A DNA stretch of 9,766 bases from Caldifarciminota bacterium UBA3079 (lineage in GTDB: Bacteria; Hydrothermota; Tepidihabitantia; Tepidihabitantales; Tepidihabitantaceae): the NCBI GenBank assembly GCA_002366635.1, contig DFBN01000110.1, positions 1 to 9,766 on the forward strand, read 5' to 3'. A program made the translations under genes and the position numbers. The first letter of the stretch is position 1; each line of letters begins with the position of its first letter. The notes under the pieces were generated by a model. It worked only from the letters and a program-made list of their open reading frames with translations, was not told the DNA's origin and did not search any database. Positions 1 to 7,600 of the stretch are shown here, one piece after another.

Positions 1-1
1 A

Positions 2-61
2 ACGGACAAGAACCGGGCCAGCATTCTCGCAGATATCGCTAAGGAAGCTTGGTTGGGTTAA
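2..61 (+). CDS. 3' end of an unidentified protein-coding gene (partial)
   Basis: The frame starting at base 2 is open from the window edge to a TAA at 59-61 and reads TDKNRASILADIAKEAWLG. This looks like a plausible amphipathic C-terminal helix, and its codons end mostly in G or C, as in the genes downstream. Nineteen codons are too few to assign a family or function. A competing frame (bases 3-179) is also open across this stretch, but its product is rich in Arg, Gly, Trp and Pro and looks less like a natural protein. The likely terminator at 214-245 lies on the same strand and would suit either reading. I prefer the frame ending at 61, with low certainty. Confidence 0.4.
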   Translation, partial: TDKNRASILADIAKEAWLG

Positions 62-213
62 TACCAGAATTTTCTGGGCTAGGCCAAGGGTAGGGACGGA
101 TAAGGGGCGGGCCCCGGGCTGGGGTCAACCCACAGAAACCAAGGTTTGGGTGTCTTTCCAAGTATCCGACCAGGCGTAAGATAGAGATACGGCCAGTCTG
201 AAGAAAGCGATTG

Positions 214-245
214 AGGCAAATTCCATCGTTAATTCTTGCCTTTTT
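214..245 (+). terminator. Probable intrinsic terminator
   Basis: AGGCAA (214-219) pairs with TTGCCT (236-241). An inner ATT (220-222) pairs with AAT (231-233) across a 2-nt bulge, the loop is 8 nt, and the 3' arm runs into a five-T tract (241-245). The stem is only moderately GC-rich, so efficiency is uncertain. The position suits termination of the unit ending at base 61 before the tRNA promoter. Confidence 0.55.
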
Positions 246-312
246 CTGGCTCCAACATTATTAGGCCAGGCAGGCGCCACTCGCTATGCTTTCACAAAGG
301 GAAGTTTGGTTG

Positions 313-340
313 TTGACTTGGGGAGCATTTTGGCTAAATT
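313..340 (+). promoter_or_regulatory. Candidate sigma70-type promoter for the tRNA-Ser / aminoacyl-tRNA synthetase unit
   Basis: TTGACT (313-318) matches 5 of 6 of the -35 consensus. After a 16-nt spacer, TAAATT (335-340) matches 4 of 6 of the -10 consensus. Transcription would begin near base 347, leaving a leader of about 67 nt before the first tRNA. It lies downstream of the terminator-like hairpin and is the best such pair I see before the tRNAs. The call is by pattern only. Confidence 0.4.
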
Positions 341-413
341 AGGACACTGCGTCTGAAGGCGTAGGTGCTGGTGCCAAGCTTCACTTGTTCTATGACAATT
401 CGGAGTTTTTGCC

Positions 414-500
414 GGAGGGCTAGTCTAACTGGTAAGGCAGCGGACTTGAAATCCGCCGACCCAGAAATGGGTCTTGGGGGTTCGACTCCCCCGCCCTCCG
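414..500 (+). tRNA. tRNA-Ser(UGA)
   Basis: A full class II tRNA fold is visible. The acceptor stem is GGAGGGC (414-420) with GCCCTCC (493-499) and discriminator G500. The D stem is GTC/GGC and contains one G-U pair. The anticodon stem is GCGGA/TCCGC around the loop CTTGAAA, with anticodon TGA at 447-449. The long variable arm is GACCCA-GAAA-TGGGTC, typical of serine tRNA, and the T arm is GGGGG-TTCGACT-CCCCC. The discriminator G agrees with serine identity. The 3' CCA is not encoded, so it must be added after transcription. It reads UCA and, by wobble, other UCN codons. Confidence 0.97.
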
Positions 501-509
501 TTTCGCGGA

Positions 510-538
510 ATAGGTCTTATAGGGCCGATAAGACCTAT
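510..538 (+). repeat. Perfect 11-bp inverted repeat between the two tRNA-Ser genes
   Basis: ATAGGTCTTAT (510-520) and ATAAGACCTAT (528-538) are exact reverse complements around the 7-nt loop AGGGCCG (521-527). No T tract follows, so it does not look like an ordinary intrinsic terminator. It lies 10 nt after the first tRNA and ends 3 nt before the second. A role as an RNA processing element of a dicistronic tRNA precursor is inference. Confidence 0.8.
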
Positions 539-541
539 ATT

Positions 542-630
542 GGAGAGGTGGCCGAGTGGTCTAAGGCGACCGCTTGCTAAGCGGTTATACGGGTAATACC
601 GTATCGCGGGTTCAAATCCCGCCCTCTCCG
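542..630 (+). tRNA. tRNA-Ser(GCU)
   Basis: This is a class II tRNA. The acceptor is GGAGAGG (542-548) with CCTCTCC (623-629) and discriminator G630. The D arm GCCGAGTGGTCTAAGGC is a classic serine type. The anticodon stem is ACCGC/GCGGT with loop TTGCTAA and anticodon GCT at 576-578. The long variable arm (about 586-605) contains ATACGG/CCGTAT, and the T arm is GCGGG-TTCAAAT-CCCGC. CCA is not encoded. It decodes AGU and AGC. With the preceding tRNA-Ser(UGA), two of the serine codon boxes are served from one locus, probably as a single precursor. Confidence 0.97.
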
Positions 631-656
631 TTAATACACCAGAAGCTCCATGCTTT

Positions 657-676
657 ACGCCTGACGCATCCGGCGT
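657..676 (+). other. Small hairpin in the leader of the synthetase gene
   Basis: ACGCC (657-661) pairs with GGCGT (672-676). GA/TC can pair inside the 10-nt loop across a mismatch. No T tract follows, so readthrough from the tRNA genes into the synthetase gene is likely. It lies about 20 nt before the start codon and could affect ribosome access or mark where the tRNA precursor separates from the mRNA. Both roles are inference. Confidence 0.4.
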
Positions 677-695
677 GTTGCACTGAAAGATTACT

Positions 696-3600
696 ATGAC
701 GGATATTGATAAAAAGAATAGCGAAGTGCGGGTGCGGATTGCACCCTCGCCAACAGGTGCACTTCATGTCGGCCTGGTTCGAACCGCGCTTTATAACTGG
801 CTGTTCGCCCGGCATCATAATGGCAAGTTTATCCTGCGGATTGACGACACCGACCTGAAACGGAATATCGAAGAGGCGTTGGAACCAATCCTGCGTGGTC
901 TGCGCTGGTTGGGTATTGATTGGGATGAAGGGCCTGATATTGGAGGGCCGCATGCGCCGTATTATCAGTCGCAGCGGGCCGGGCTTTATCAGGCCGCAGT
1001 CCAGAAACTGCTTGAGAAGGGGTTTGCTTACCGCGACTATGCAACTTTTGAGGAAGTCAAGGCTGAACGCGAAGCAGCCTTGGCTAAAAAACTTTCCTGG
1101 GTGTATAGCCGGCGCTGGATGGCTGAGACAAGAAAAGAGCAGGCACGGTTTGAGGCCCAAGGCCGGAAACCTGTTGTGCGACTGAAGATGCCCAGGGCTG
1201 GGAAACTGGTGATTCATGATTTGGTTCGGGGAAGGGTTGAATTCGAGTGGGCCAGGGAACAGGACCATGTGATTCAGCGGGCCGATGGCTCATGCTTGTA
1301 TCATCTGGCAAATGTTGTGGATGACCATGATTTCGAGATTACCCATGTGATTCGCGGTGAAGAGCATCTGTCCAATACACCGCGCCAGTCGTTTATCGCC
1401 CAATCACTGGGATATCACCTGCCCAGATATGCGCATCTGCCATATGTTGCCGAACCTGGAACCAAGAATAAATTAAGCAAGCGGAGGCTGGAGAAATATC
1501 TTAAGGGCCGTGATTTTGTTCAGCTTGTTGAGCATGGTAGGAGGATTGCGGATTCGTTGGGCCTGGAGACAGCGGCGGACAGCTTCAATCCGGTGGTTAT
1601 CGGTTTCTATGAAAAGGTTGGCTTTGTGCCAGAAGCGGTTCTCAACTATCTGGTTCTTTTGGGTTGGTCTTTGGATGACCGGACCGAATATTTCACACGG
1701 GGGCAGTTGATAGCGAATTTCTCTCTTGAAAGGGTGATTAGGGCGCCGGCCAGTTTTGACCCGAAGCGGCTGATGGCTTTCCAGGTGCACTACATGATGG
1801 AGATGCCGACCGAGCAGAAGGTTGCCATGGTTATGCCTTATCTGGAAAAGGCCGGGCTGGTTGATTCACCGGCTTCGAGCGATGATGTCAGGTCAAAAGT
1901 GGCACAGGTTCTTGAAGCGGCCGGTGACCGGGTCAAAGTTGCCGGTGATATTCTGGACTATTCGGATTTCTTTGTCGCTGATGGCCGGTTGCCTTATGAT
2001 GAGCGGGCCTTTGAGCGAGCGATGCGCCGGCCAGGGGTCGGTGAATTGCTTGGTAAATTCAGGGACCGGCTGGCAACAGCCGATGCGTTCAATGCTGCTG
2101 CGCTTGACAGGTTGATGCGCGAATTCGTCGAATCAGAAGGCATCAAGGTCGGCGAAATCATCCATGCGCTCCGGATCGCTGTGACCGGCAAGCCGGTAGG
2201 TTTTGGTCTGTTCGATTGCCTGGCTATTCTGGGCAGAGCAAGCTGCATTGCACGAATCAATCGGGCACTGAAGAAGGTTAAAAGCACGGGAAACATAAAA
2301 CCGGTTGATTCTGTTTCACCGCTGAATTTTATCGAGAATATCGTTGCTGAAGATTCGAGGCGAAATAAATATCGGGGACGGGTTCATACGCGATTTCCAC
2401 CCGAACCGAACGGTTACCTGCATATCGGACATGCCAAATCGATATGCCTGAATTTCGGTATTGCAGCAAAATTCAGTGGGGTCTGTAATCTGCGGTTTGA
2501 CGACACCAATCCAAGCAAGGAAGAGACAGAATATGTGGAATCAATTAAGGAAGATATCAGATGGCTTGGATTTGACTGGGAGAACAGGGAATTTTATGCT
2601 TCTGATTATTTTGAGCAGCTCTATCAGTGGGCGGTTCAGTTAATCAGGAAAGGGAAGGCGTATGTGTGCGATTTGAGTGCAGAAGAAATCAGGCAATACC
2701 GCGGCACATTGACTGAGCCGGGCAGGAATAGCCCGTATCGTAATCGCTCGGTCGAAGAAAATCTGGATTTGTTCTGCCGGATGCGGGCCGGTGAATTTGA
2801 AGACGGGTCCAAGGTTCTGCGGGCGAAAATTGATATGGCGGCTCCGAACCTGAACATGCGGGACCCGGTAATGTACCGGATTTTACATGCAACCCATCAC
2901 CGCACCGGTGACAAATGGTGCATTTATCCGACGTATGACTGGGCCCACGGCCAATCAGATTCGATTGAAGGGATTACCCATTCTATCTGTACACTGGAGT
3001 TTGAGGACCACCGTCCATTATACGACTGGTATCTGGACCAGCTCGAGGTTCACCATCCACAGCAGATTGAGTTTGCCCGGCTTAATGTCAGCCATACGGT
3101 GGTGACCAAACGGAAGCTCTTAGAACTGGTAAACCAAGGGTATGTAAGCGGCTGGGACGACCCGAGGATGCCGACAATATCGGGCATGCGGCGACGGGGA
3201 TACACACCAGAATCAATCCGTAATTTCTGTGACCGAATCGGGGTAGCAAAAAGGGATAATCTGGTAGACATTGCAATGCTGGAACATTGCGTGCGGGAGG
3301 ATTTGAACCGGCGGGCGCCACGGGTTATGGCGGTTTTGCGGCCGCTTCGGGTAGTGATTGATAATTATCCTGAAGGCCAAGTGGAAGAGCTCGACGCGGT
3401 GAATAATCCCGAAGACCCTGGTATGGGAATGCGGAAGGTTCCTTTTTCACGGGTGCTGGATATCGAGCAAGAGGATTTCCAAGAGGAACCTTCGAGGAAG
3501 TTTTTCCGGCTGGCACCGGGCCGTGAAGTCAGGTTGCGATATGGATATTTCATTACTTGCAAGGATATAGTAAAGGATGAAAAGACCGGAGAGGTGACCG

Positions 3601-4001
3601 AGCTGCACTGCACTTATGACCCGGCAACACGGGGCGGTGATGCGCCGGACGGCCACAAAGTCAAGGCAACACTGCACTGGGTTTCGGCTGAGCATTCGCT
3701 TCCAGCCGAAGTGCGGCTTTACGACCATCTTTTCACAAAAGCAGACCCGGCTGAAGTACGGGATGGTGCGGATTGGAAGTCGAACCTGAATCCGGATTCA
3801 TTGAAGGTATTAAAGGAATGCCGGGTTGAGCCGAGCCTTGCGGATGCTGCACCAGGCGCACGATACCAGTTCGAGAGACAGGGATATTTCTGTGTGGACC
3901 CTGATTCTTCTGATGGATTACTTGTGTTCAATCGGACAGTATCATTGCGCGATACCTGGGCCAGACTCCAGAAGACACAGAAAAAAGCGGCTGAGCATTG
4001 A
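696..4001 (+). CDS. Fused glutamyl-tRNA synthetase - glutaminyl-tRNA synthetase (GluRS-GlnRS)
   Basis: One 1101-aa frame holds two complete class I synthetases, presumably charging tRNA-Glu and tRNA-Gln in the cytoplasm. GluRS half (about 10-525): RIAPSPTG at 14-21 with HVGL at 24-27 (HIGH motif), KLSKR at 259-263, an extra segment of about 40 residues before [10 protein letters not shown] (316-325), then a helical anticodon-binding region ending near [12 protein letters not shown]. The Cys-x-Cys zinc site of many GluRSs is absent. Linker: about 526-540. GlnRS half (about 541-1101, E. coli GlnRS being about 554): HIGH at 576-579, VTKR at 803-806 replacing MSKR, and equivalents of E. coli glutamine-binding Arg30, Tyr211, Cys229 and Gln255 at R566, Y747, C765 and Q790. 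The C-terminal anticodon-binding barrel is intact to [12 protein letters not shown]; there is no YqeY domain. Domain assignments are near certain. Activity of each half is inferred. The start is the only ATG before RIAPSPTG, with a weak GAAAGA ribosome-binding site at 685-690. Confidence 0.95.
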   Translation: MTDIDKKNSEVRVRIAPSPTGALHVGLVRTALYNWLFARHHNGKFILRIDDTDLKRNIEEALEPILRGLRWLGIDWDEGPDIGGPHAPYYQSQRAGLYQAAVQKLLEKGFAYRDYATFEEVKAEREAALAKKLSWVYSRRWMAETRKEQARFEAQGRKPVVRLKMPRAGKLVIHDLVRGRVEFEWAREQDHVIQRADGSCLYHLANVVDDHDFEITHVIRGEEHLSNTPRQSFIAQSLGYHLPRYAHLPYVAEPGTKNKLSKRRLEKYLKGRDFVQLVEHGRRIADSLGLETAADSFNPVVIGFYEKVGFVPEAVLNYLVLLGWSLDDRTEYFTRGQLIANFSLERVIRAPASFDPKRLMAFQVHYMMEMPTEQKVAMVMPYLEKAGLVDSPASSDDVRSKVAQVLEAAGDRVKVAGDILDYSDFFVADGRLPYDERAFERAMRRPGVGELLGKFRDRLATADAFNAAALDRLMREFVESEGIKVGEIIHALRIAVTGKPVGFGLFDCLAILGRASCIARINRALKKVKSTGNIKPVDSVSPLNFIENIVAEDSRRNKYRGRVHTRFPPEPNGYLHIGHAKSICLNFGIAAKFSGVCNLRFDDTNPSKEETEYVESIKEDIRWLGFDWENREFYASDYFEQLYQWAVQLIRKGKAYVCDLSAEEIRQYRGTLTEPGRNSPYRNRSVEENLDLFCRMRAGEFEDGSKVLRAKIDMAAPNLNMRDPVMYRILHATHHRTGDKWCIYPTYDWAHGQSDSIEGITHSICTLEFEDHRPLYDWYLDQLEVHHPQQIEFARLNVSHTVVTKRKLLELVNQGYVSGWDDPRMPTISGMRRRGYTPESIRNFCDRIGVAKRDNLVDIAMLEHCVREDLNRRAPRVMAVLRPLRVVIDNYPEGQVEELDAVNNPEDPGMGMRKVPFSRVLDIEQEDFQEEPSRKFFRLAPGREVRLRYGYFITCKDIVKDEKTGEVTELHCTYDPATRGGDAPDGHKVKATLHWVSAEHSLPAEVRLYDHLFTKADPAEVRDGADWKSNLNPDSLKVLKECRVEPSLADAAPGARYQFERQGYFCVDPDSSDGLLVFNRTVSLRDTWARLQKTQKKAAEH

Positions 4002-4006
4002 GAACC

Positions 4007-4013
4007 AGGAGGT
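4007..4013 (+). promoter_or_regulatory. Strong Shine-Dalgarno site that decides a GTG start
   Basis: AGGAGGT at 4007-4013 lies between the synthetase stop (3999-4001) and GTG at 4018. It is a far better match to the anti-Shine-Dalgarno than the GAAAGA before the synthetase gene. It fixes the start of the next gene at 4018, not at the upstream in-frame ATG at 3826, which lies inside the synthetase gene. Confidence 0.8.
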
Positions 4014-4017
4014 AATA

Positions 4018-4647
4018 GTGGACCTGTTTTCCAAATTGGAACAGACTAACGGCGTTACGATATTCTGCGGGGTTACAGTAACGATTGGTAAACCTGTGGA
4101 TGGGAAATTCAGTTTCAGCGTGGTTCCGGCATCCTTGAAGCGGAAAGTGCGAAAATCCGACTATGCGCTGCTGGCGATGCATTATTACTCCCATATCCTG
4201 TCCGGGTATCCGCGTGAAGACCTTCAACTTGACAAGTTCGGTATGAAACTGCGCCAGATGGTTGCGGATATAATAGAACAAGGTATCTGGCCTGGTTCTG
4301 ACCTGCTGCGCTACGCCGGGGTTCAGGACAAGGTTCTGCTCTTGGGGTCGGAGGAATCGGAAGGAAAGAAGATTCATGCTTTCCTTTTTAGAACTCTCTT
4401 GGCTGATGACCTTGACCTGGCGCTTGAGATACCACCGAGCATTGACAACGATGTTCTGAATTTATCAGTAATAGCACTGTTCCAGAAAGCGACAGAAATG
4501 TTTGATGAGCCCGAGATTGAGCTTCTTGACAAATCCTTGCGGTACATAAGAACCTATATCTACGAAGGTGCGAACTACGCCAGCCCAGCCGCGGCCCAGA
4601 ACCTGGCGAACCGGGCATTCCGCGAAGCCGGGGGCGAAGTAGTGTAG
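4018..4647 (+). CDS. Conserved-looking protein of unknown function, 209 aa
   Basis: I do not recognise this protein. It starts at GTG 4018, behind AGGAGGT, 16 nt after the synthetase stop, so it is probably translated from the same mRNA. Residues 1-45 look like short beta strands (GVTIFCGVTVTIGK, then FSFSVV). From about 47 to the end it is mainly helical, with KSDYALLAMHYYSHIL at 46-61, an aromatic segment SLRYIRTYIYEGANY at 173-187 and an Ala-rich tail (189-203). There is no signal peptide, membrane segment, nucleotide-binding P-loop or Cys cluster, which suggests a soluble cytoplasmic protein. Codon use resembles its neighbours. It ends GVV-TAG, 3 bp from the stop of the convergent pump gene. 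A link to translation or tRNA metabolism rests on position only. It may be a lineage-specific family. Confidence 0.8.
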   Translation: MDLFSKLEQTNGVTIFCGVTVTIGKPVDGKFSFSVVPASLKRKVRKSDYALLAMHYYSHILSGYPREDLQLDKFGMKLRQMVADIIEQGIWPGSDLLRYAGVQDKVLLLGSEESEGKKIHAFLFRTLLADDLDLALEIPPSIDNDVLNLSVIALFQKATEMFDEPEIELLDKSLRYIRTYIYEGANYASPAAAQNLANRAFREAGGEVV

Positions 4648-4656
4648 GGACTACAC
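4642..4656. repeat. Short palindrome spanning both convergent stop codons
   Basis: GTGTAG (4642-4647) and CTACAC (4651-4656) are reverse complements around GGA. Each half is a Val GTG codon followed by TAG, the last sense codon and stop of the two facing genes. No T tract lies on either side, so it is at best a weak terminator and may be coincidental. Confidence 0.5.
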
Positions 4657-7600
4657 CTTACGCTTTTGCGCTTCCTTCCTGAGCCGGCGTCGCTCACCGA
4701 CCATCTCGAACACCGTGTAGAGCACCGGGATAACGAACAGGGTCATGAATGTTCCAACGATTAACCCCCCTATCACACTGCGGGCCATTGGTGCGCGAAG
4801 TTGGCCGCCGGCACCGGCTCCGATTGCCATCGGAATCATGGCGAAGATGGTGGTCAAGGCAGTCATGAGCACCGGTCGCAGTCTGCGGGTTCCGCCGGTA
4901 ACCACCGCTTCTCTTAGCGGCATTTTGTCCCGTTTTCTGAGCAGGTTGATATAATCTACCATAACGATGCCGTTGTTGACGATAATTCCGACCAGCATGA
5001 CTGCACCGACCAGAGAAAGCACGCTCAAGGTGGTGTTTGTTAAAAATAGCATCCAGATGACGCCGATTAAGGAAAGCGGGAAAGTCAACATGATGACGAA
5101 CGGGTCAAGGAACGATTCGTAGAGCGCGGCCATCACCATATAGACCAGGACCACCGCGGCCAGCATGGCGATAAAGAGCCAGCTAAATGTTTCTTGCTGT
5201 TCTTCGGCCTGACCGCTGACATGGATTCGATAATTTTCAGGGATGGGTATCTGGGAAACCTTGTGTTTCACTTCGCGCGTGATGCTGCCGAGGTCCCGGC
5301 CGCCTATGTCACAATCCACCGTGACCATCCGCTCCTGGCCTTTGCGGTCGATTTTCATCGGGCCTTCGGCCGGCAAGGCTTCGGCAACAGAAGCCAGGGT
5401 TACCACTTTGCCGAGTGGGGTCTTGATCGGGAGCGCGAGCAGTCTTTCAGTATTGATGCGGTCCTGTTCCCGGAGCCGTACCCTGATGTTGTATTCTTTT
5501 CCGGCTTCGCGGTAGAAACTGGCAACCTTTCCCTGAACTGAAGCGTTGACCGCGTTGGCAATCAGGGCGACCGGCAGGCCGACAGACTGGGCCTTTTCTT
5601 TGGATATTTTGAGCCTGAGTTCAGGTGACTTCTTTTCCAGGGAGGTCTCAACATCCCGCGTTCCTGGAACCTGCTGGATTGAATCTTTGACCGCCTCGGC
5701 GATTCGCTCTAGGAGCGAAAAGTCGTTGCCATAAATCTCAACCGAAACCGGGGTCCCAATACCTAGTGAGCTCATCTGCTGAGAGTTGGCCTGGGTGATT
5801 TTCGCACCCGGTATTCGGGCGAGGATTGGACGCAACGTTTCTTCGATTTGCTCTTGAGAGCGGCTGCGTTCGGTTGATTCGACCAGCTCTACATCTACAC
5901 TGGCCCGGTAGCTGCGTGCGCCGCTCATGCCGCCGAACATCGCCATTCCACCGGCACCACCGCCGACCTGTACGGCAACAGCTTCCAGTTCGTCTTCGGC
6001 CACCTGTTCGAACACAATCTGCTCGACCTGGCTGGCAATGGCTTCGGTTTGCTCGAAAGGGGTGCCCGGAGGCAGCTCGATGTTGACTGAAATCCGGCCC
6101 ATATCGCCTGTTGGTATGAATTCGGTGCCGATAAGTCGGAATGGGAATACCAGCATGACCGATACGACAAGTGCGGCTGCGGCCAGGCCAATGACCAGTT
6201 TCTTCCGCTTCAGGCACCAGCCCAGTGTCCGCCGGTACACATCCTCCAGCCCTTTGAGCTTGTGGCCAATCCAATCTGACAGCTTCTCAAACGAGTTGCG
6301 TGCCGGCTGTTCCACGGGCCTAACATTGAGAAACCGCGAGCTAAGCATCGGTATCAGGGTAAGGGCAAAGAGGAGGGATATCGCCAAGGAGAAGACCACG
6401 GTCAAGGAGAGGTCTTTGGTCATGATGCCGATTATTCCGGGGATGAAAATTACAGGAACAAACACGGAGATTGTCGTCAGAGTGGAAGCGGTGACTGCGG
6501 TCGCCACTTCTGAGGTTCCAAGTGTGGCCGCTTCTTTCTTGCCCAGCCCGGTCTGACGGTGACGAAAGGTGTTCTCCAGCACCACAATGGCATTGTCCAC
6601 CAGCATGCCGACAGCCAGAGCCAGGCCGGCCATGCTCATCATGTTCAGAGTCAGGCCGAAAGCGTCCATAGCCACAAAGGTTCCGATAACCGACATCGGG
6701 ATGGCGAGCCCGACGATGATAGTGCTCGGGATGTTGTGCAGGAAGAGCAGGAGTATCAGAGCCGCCAGCAGCGCGCCGACTAGGAGGTTGCTGGTAATGT
6801 GGCCGAGCGAACGGTTGATGAAGTCGGCCTGGTCCATCATGATATCGAGCGTCAAATCCTCGGGGATGTCTTTATTTGTGGTCATCTCGGCCAGTGCGGC
6901 CTGAATGCGCTTGGAAACATCAACGGTCACGGCTCCGGACTCTTTTTGAATCATTAACATGAGTCCGGTCTTGCCGTTGATGCGGACCTCGGAGGTTTTC
7001 TCTTCGTGCGTGTCCACCACATCCCCGATGTCCCGGACTTTGACCGGTGTTCGGCCGTTGATACCAACGATTACATCCTCGATTTCCTTTGTCGAGGTGA
7101 ACTCGCCCAAAGTCCGGACTGTGTATTCGAGACCACCCCGTTCAACGCTTCCACCTGGAAACGACAGGTTCTGGGCTCGCAGGGCATTGATGACATCGGA
7201 AACCCCGATGCCATAGAGTTCGAGCCGCTGGGCATGAAGTCTTATCTGCACTTCGCGTTCGAGCCCACCGATTACCGAGGCTGATGCCACACCCTTAATT
7301 CTTTCCAAACGGGGTTTCACATTGTCCTCAGCGACCCGGCGCAGTTCAACAAGGGGCCGGTCTCCGGACAGCGACACCATAGCCACCGGCATCATGGTTG
7401 GGTCGAATTTGATGACCATTGGTTTGCTTACATCCTCGGGCAGAAAACCTTCAATAAGGTCAATCTTTTCCCGAATGTCAATTGCGGCTTGGTCCATATT
7501 CTGGTTCCAGTCAAATTCCAGGATGGTAACGCTAAGCCCTTCCCGGATGATGGAACGGACATCGGTCACACCGGTGACAGATGCGACCGCACCTTCAATC

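Larger units (their letters stand above)
62..413. other. Intergenic region with structure but no convincing gene
   Basis: No ORF here has both a ribosome-binding site and protein-like composition. Bases 95-151 are GC-rich and foldable: AAACC at 136-140 can pair with GGTTT at 143-147, and ACCC at 128-131 with GGGT at 148-151. A likely terminator (214-245) and a likely promoter (313-340) follow and are listed separately. An 18-codon ORF (286-342) with three Trp codons lacks a Shine-Dalgarno sequence and is not called. The stretch could be a 3' untranslated region or an unrecognised small RNA. It does not match the parts of RNase P RNA, tmRNA, SRP RNA or 6S RNA that I know by eye. Confidence 0.6.

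Noticed and set aside
3..179. Open frame of 58 codons at the left edge, an alternative to the frame ending at 61
   Set aside because: Its product is rich in Arg, Gly, Trp and Pro and uses AGG repeatedly. The shorter frame looks more like a real C terminus. The evidence is weak either way.
62..245. RNase P RNA, 6S RNA, SRP RNA or tmRNA
   Set aside because: ACAGAAACC at 132-140 faintly recalls a conserved RNase P segment, but the surrounding core is absent. No SRP core, tmRNA T-loop or 6S bubble architecture could be found by eye.
286..342. 18-codon ORF with three Trp codons, considered as a leader peptide
   Set aside because: There is no Shine-Dalgarno sequence before it, it overlaps the predicted promoter, and no Trp-related gene follows.
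612..1268. 218-codon open frame on the minus strand
   Set aside because: It overlaps the conserved GluRS catalytic domain and tRNA-Ser(GCU). Its product is Pro/Ser/His-rich with no recognisable domain, so it is a shadow frame.
696..4001. The synthetase fusion as a chimeric assembly artefact or lost stop codon
   Set aside because: Both halves have similar base and codon use, the linker has no leftover start codon or ribosome-binding site, and the frame is clean throughout. Read-level confirmation is still needed.
3826..4017. Possible longer start (ATG 3826) for the 209-aa gene
   Set aside because: That extension lies wholly inside the conserved GlnRS C-terminal barrel in another frame, while AGGAGGT at 4007-4013 points to GTG 4018.
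5738..6274. 178-codon open frame on the minus strand
   Set aside because: It is an out-of-frame reading within the pump gene, extremely rich in Arg and Gly, and not protein-like.
5927..6556. 209-codon open frame on the plus strand
   Set aside because: It is antisense to a strongly conserved RND pump. Its product is Ser/Thr/Arg/Pro-rich with no recognisable domain and no convincing ribosome-binding site.
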